Source: Candidatus Nanopelagicales bacterium
GTDB lineage: Bacteria > Actinomycetota > Actinomycetes > S36-B12 > UBA5976
Assembly (NCBI GenBank): GCA_021742025.1
Contig: JAIOWT010000058.1
Coordinates: 1-6,589, forward strand
Length of the DNA: 6,589 bases
Reading direction: 5' to 3'
The notes below the pieces were generated by a model. That model saw only the letters and a list, made by a program, of their open reading frames with translations, had not been told where the DNA came from and made no database searches. Made by a program: the position numbers and the translations under genes. Below are positions 5,279 to 6,589 of the stretch, piece after piece; within the stretch, counting starts at the first letter, position 1, and each line of letters begins with the position of its first letter.

Positions 5279-5691
5279 GCTTCTGGCCCTCGCACAACAA
5301 TCTTGGACCAGCCGGTAACAACAAGTTCGTCACCAGAAAAAACGTCGGTTTTAAAAGTTGCAATCTCATTAGTTCCTAGTGGCTTAATTTCTTCCACTGA
5401 TGCGCTAACTGACAATTCGTCACCGACGCGAATTGGTCTAAGGTATTCAAACTTTTGATCGCTGTGCACAAGACGTGAATAATCAAGTTGCAGCGCAGGA
5501 TCATGGAAAGCGGTATCCATAGCATTCATCGTCACGACAATAGGAAAGGTTGGTGGCGCGACTGTTCCGTCTGCATATGCAGGATTGGTGTCACCTAATG
5601 CCTTAACAAATGCCGAGATGTTTTCTGAAGTCACCAAGTAAGGCTTTGAGGGTGGATAGACATGACCGATCATGTCGTGGTTCATTCCCAT
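5275..5691 (-). CDS. hadA: MaoC-like N-terminal dehydratase domain protein, HadA-type subunit
   Basis: A 138-residue hot-dog protein of the FAS1-like/MaoC N-terminal type, with G-D-T-N-P-A-Y (33-39) and A-P-P-T-F-P (45-50) in place of the hydratase D-x-N-P-x-H motif. The catalytic His is absent, as expected for the HadA partner, which holds the acyl chain while HadB catalyses. The first ATG (5691-5689) has an AGGGGA Shine-Dalgarno (5702-5697) about 5-6 nt away. A second ATG two codons later (5685) is too distant for that site. The gene lies 35 nt after rpmG and overlaps hadB by 4 nt. No substrate can be read from the sequence. Confidence 0.87.
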   Translation of the reverse strand: MGMNHDMIGHVYPPSKPYLVTSENISAFVKALGDTNPAYADGTVAPPTFPIVVTMNAMDTAFHDPALQLDYSRLVHSDQKFEYLRPIRVGDELSVSASVEEIKPLGTNEIATFKTDVFSGDELVVTGWSKIVVRGPEA

Positions 5692-5726
5692 GGGATTCCC
5701 CTAAACAATAAACACGCGTTAGTTAA

Positions 5727-5891
5727 TTAACGAGTTTCCTTGTGCAAGGTGTGCTTGTTGCACTTTGGGCAATGCTTCTTGATCTCTAGGCGGTCAGGAT
5801 CGTTACGACGATTCTTGCGTGAGATATAGTTGCGGTCTTTGCAGTCTTCGCATGCCAAAGTGATCTTTGGACGAACGTCGTTACGTGCCAT
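5727..5891 (-). CDS. rpmG: Large ribosomal subunit protein bL33, zinc-binding form
   Basis: A 54-residue protein of the 50S subunit near the E site. The sequence [10 protein letters not shown] is followed by C-E-D-C (Cys14, Cys17) and C-P-K-C (Cys41, Cys44). This complete four-cysteine zinc ribbon makes it the C+ form; many Actinobacteria also have a cysteine-free paralogue for zinc limitation. The frame is open further upstream, but the ATG at 5891-5889 with GAAAGG (5904-5899) at 7 nt gives the normal length and the conserved N-terminus. It lies 57 nt after tRNA-Met on the same strand, and its leader contains a 9-bp hairpin. Confidence 0.97.
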   Translation of the reverse strand: MARNDVRPKITLACEDCKDRNYISRKNRRNDPDRLEIKKHCPKCNKHTLHKETR

Positions 5892-5911
5892 GGTCGTGCC
5901 TTTCGTTTGAG

Positions 5912-5934
5912 CAGTTACACGTGGTGTGTAACTG
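5912..5934 (-). other. Perfect 9-bp hairpin between tRNA-Met and rpmG
   Basis: CAGTTACAC (5912-5920) and GTGTAACTG (5926-5934) are exact reverse complements around a 5-nt loop. The hairpin starts about 15 nt after the tRNA-Met 3' end and finishes 8 nt before the rpmG Shine-Dalgarno. No T-run follows, so it is not a standard terminator. Plausible roles are shielding the 5' end of rpmG mRNA after tRNA processing or modulating rpmG translation. The structure is seen; its role is inferred. Confidence 0.6.
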
Positions 5935-5948
5935 GTCTTGCCTTTACG

Positions 5949-6022
5949 TACCGAGGGCCGGACTTGAACCGGCGACACAGCGATTATGAGCCGCTTGCTC
6001 TACCAAGCTGAGCTACCCCGGC
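5949..6022 (-). tRNA. tRNA-Met (anticodon CAT), elongator type
   Basis: A 74-nt cloverleaf. The acceptor is GCCGGGG (6022-6016) with CCTCGGT (5956-5950), and the D-stem is GCTC/GAGC. The anticodon stem is AGCGG/TCGCT around CTCATAA, with CAT at 5988-5986. The T-arm is GCCGG-TTCAAGT-CCGGC (5973-5957) and the discriminator is A (5949). The acceptor has wobble pairs at 1-72 (G-U) and 5-68. The usual initiator features (C1/A72 mismatch, three G-C pairs at the base of the anticodon stem) are missing, so it is elongator Met. A tRNA-Ile2 with a modified CAT cannot be fully excluded. CCA is not encoded. The position before rpmG is conserved in Actinobacteria. Confidence 0.95.
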
Positions 6023-6050
6023 TTAAAACCGTGCGTAAACACGGCCTTCG

Positions 6051-6122
6051 AGCCCCCTGTCAGAATCGAACTGACGACCTCTTCCTTACCAAGGAAGTGC
6101 GCTACCACTGTGCCAAGGGGGC
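6051..6122 (-). tRNA. tRNA-Thr (anticodon GGT)
   Basis: A 72-nt cloverleaf. The acceptor GCCCCCT (6122-6116) pairs perfectly with AGGGGGC (6058-6052). The anticodon stem is CTTCC/GGAAG around TTGGTAA, with GGT at 6090-6088. The T-arm is GTCAG-TTCGATT-CTGAC and the discriminator is T (6051). CCA is not encoded. The D-stem (GCAC/GCGC) has one A-C mismatch at pair 12-23. It stands 28 nt before tRNA-Met and is probably cotranscribed with it and rpmG. I found no convincing promoter upstream, although the 189-bp gap to 6311 must contain one. Confidence 0.95.
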
Positions 6123-6245
6123 CAGTCTTTTCTTCTAGAAACGCATTTCTGCGCCCCGTTAGCGTATCGAATACCTGCCGTTACAGGGAAATTGAGCCCA
6201 AATGGCATCTGATGAGGTCTGCTTTGGGCGATTACCTGCAAATTC

Positions 6246-6274
6246 TTGGCATAGCCAATTTCCGCATGAATACT
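6246..6274 (+). promoter_or_regulatory. Putative promoter of the ATC-hydrolase-like gene
   Basis: TTGGCA (6246-6251; five of six to -35 consensus), a 17-nt spacer and AATACT (6269-6274; four of six to -10). The start would be near 6281, leaving a 5' UTR of about 30 nt with GGGAGA (6301-6306) before the ATG at 6312. It is the best promoter-like pair in the intergenic region, but the -10 is only moderate. Confidence 0.45.
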
Positions 6275-6311
6275 ACGATTAATAAAACCTTAGAAAAATC
6301 GGGAGAATCAA

Positions 6312-6589
6312 ATGGCGTCATCTCAGGAAAATTTGAGCGTATCGGTCCAGGATCAAGATGATCAGTTGGGCATTTTGCAGCGTCGCCGGATTGAGGCAAA
6401 TATCATCTCGCCGATTTACCAAATCATGAAGCGCGAACTGGGTCAAGAGCGGGCCTCGGACATCATTCGAGAAGCAATCACTGAAGATGCTCATAAGGCC
6501 GGTGCTCGGTTTGCAGCAAGTGAACCTGATGGTGCCAACTTGTTGACTTTTATCGCCATCCAAGATCTTTGGAAAAAGGATGACGCACT
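6312..6589 (+). CDS. L-2-amino-thiazoline-4-carboxylate hydrolase family protein, 3' end cut by window
   Basis: The first 92 codons are present. After a polar, low-complexity N-terminus (residues 1-20) comes I-L-Q-R-R-R-I-E-A-N-I-I-S-P-I-Y (21-36), then L-G-Q-E-R-A-S-D-I-I-R-E-A-I (43-56), D-A-H-K-A-G-A-R-F-A (59-68) and I-A-I-Q-D-L-W-K-K-D-D-A (81-92). This helical pattern resembles the N-terminal half of the ATC hydrolase family (PF14196). A founding member opens the thiazoline ring to S-carbamoyl-cysteine in a bacterial cysteine pathway, but most members are uncharacterised, so the substrate here is unknown. The ATG has GGGAGA at 5 nt. It is divergent from the tRNA genes. Assignment is from sequence pattern memory and needs the missing C-terminal half. 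Confidence 0.75.
   Translation, partial: MASSQENLSVSVQDQDDQLGILQRRRIEANIISPIYQIMKRELGQERASDIIREAITEDAHKAGARFAASEPDGANLLTFIAIQDLWKKDDA

Noticed and set aside
5892..5978. Longer N-terminus for ribosomal protein L33
   Set aside because: The extension runs back into the 3' part of tRNA-Met and the hairpin; the ATG at 5891 has a good Shine-Dalgarno and gives the standard 54-residue protein.
6029..6044. Small 5-bp hairpin (CCGTG/CACGG) between the two tRNA genes
   Set aside because: It is short enough to arise by chance; it may help tRNA processing but cannot be supported alone.
6123..6200. Promoter for tRNA-Thr with TACGCT (6166-6161) as -10
   Set aside because: Only three of six -10 matches, with no acceptable -35 at 16-18 nt; a promoter must exist here but I cannot place it.
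6110..6361. Plus-strand frame of 83 codons starting inside tRNA-Thr
   Set aside because: It begins within a tRNA gene, crosses the intergenic promoter region and overlaps the start of the ATC-hydrolase-like gene in another frame; it has no recognisable protein pattern.
6318..6563. Minus-strand frame of 81 codons opposite the ATC-hydrolase-like gene
   Set aside because: Antisense shadow of a gene with a good start and family pattern; it has no ribosome binding site.

Overview
The window looks like chromosomal DNA of a small-genome, roughly balanced-GC actinobacterium, possibly of the freshwater acI/Nanopelagicales type. The evidence is gene order: tRNA-Thr, tRNA-Met, rpmG, two MaoC-like dehydratases and murB form a run familiar from Actinobacteria. 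In addition, groES-groEL carries HrcA/CIRCE operators and a DUF6912 gene sits just upstream of groES. The lineage is an inference from memory of gene order and protein style, not from a search.

Layout, left to right. Positions 1-930, minus strand: the N-terminal 35 codons of groEL, a perfect 14-bp hairpin between groES and groEL, groES, a promoter flanked by two CIRCE-type operators, and a DUF6912 gene whose last codons overlap the outer operator. Positions 975-2954, plus strand: pruA (proline catabolism), then a small DCC/DUF393 thiol-redox protein starting just after the pruA stop. Positions 2938-3788, minus strand: a HepT toxin and an HTH-MNT (MntA-type) antitoxin. Positions 3859-5891, minus strand: murB, hadB-like, hadA-like and rpmG, read in the order rpmG-hadA-hadB-murB and preceded by tRNA-Met and tRNA-Thr (5949-6122). 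Positions 6312-6589, plus strand: the start of a gene of the L-2-amino-thiazoline-4-carboxylate hydrolase family, divergent from the tRNAs.

Most of the window is housekeeping: chaperonin, peptidoglycan precursor synthesis, type II fatty acid dehydration and ribosome. The accessory part is the toxin-antitoxin module. It is bracketed by 28-bp direct repeats (25/28 identical, with a 16-bp perfect core). Each copy reads as the C-terminal codons of the DCC gene (K-F-F/S-S-R-F-V-stop). Removing one 908-bp unit would restore a compact convergent DCC/murB junction with stop codons overlapping in TTAG. The module therefore appears to be a discrete insertion that regenerated the end of the gene it entered.

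Within the module, the antitoxin gene has a near-consensus promoter placed so close to its ATG that the mRNA should be leaderless. It also has a strong internal Shine-Dalgarno and ATG exactly at the boundary between its HTH and nucleotidyltransferase domains, suggesting that two antitoxin forms may be made.
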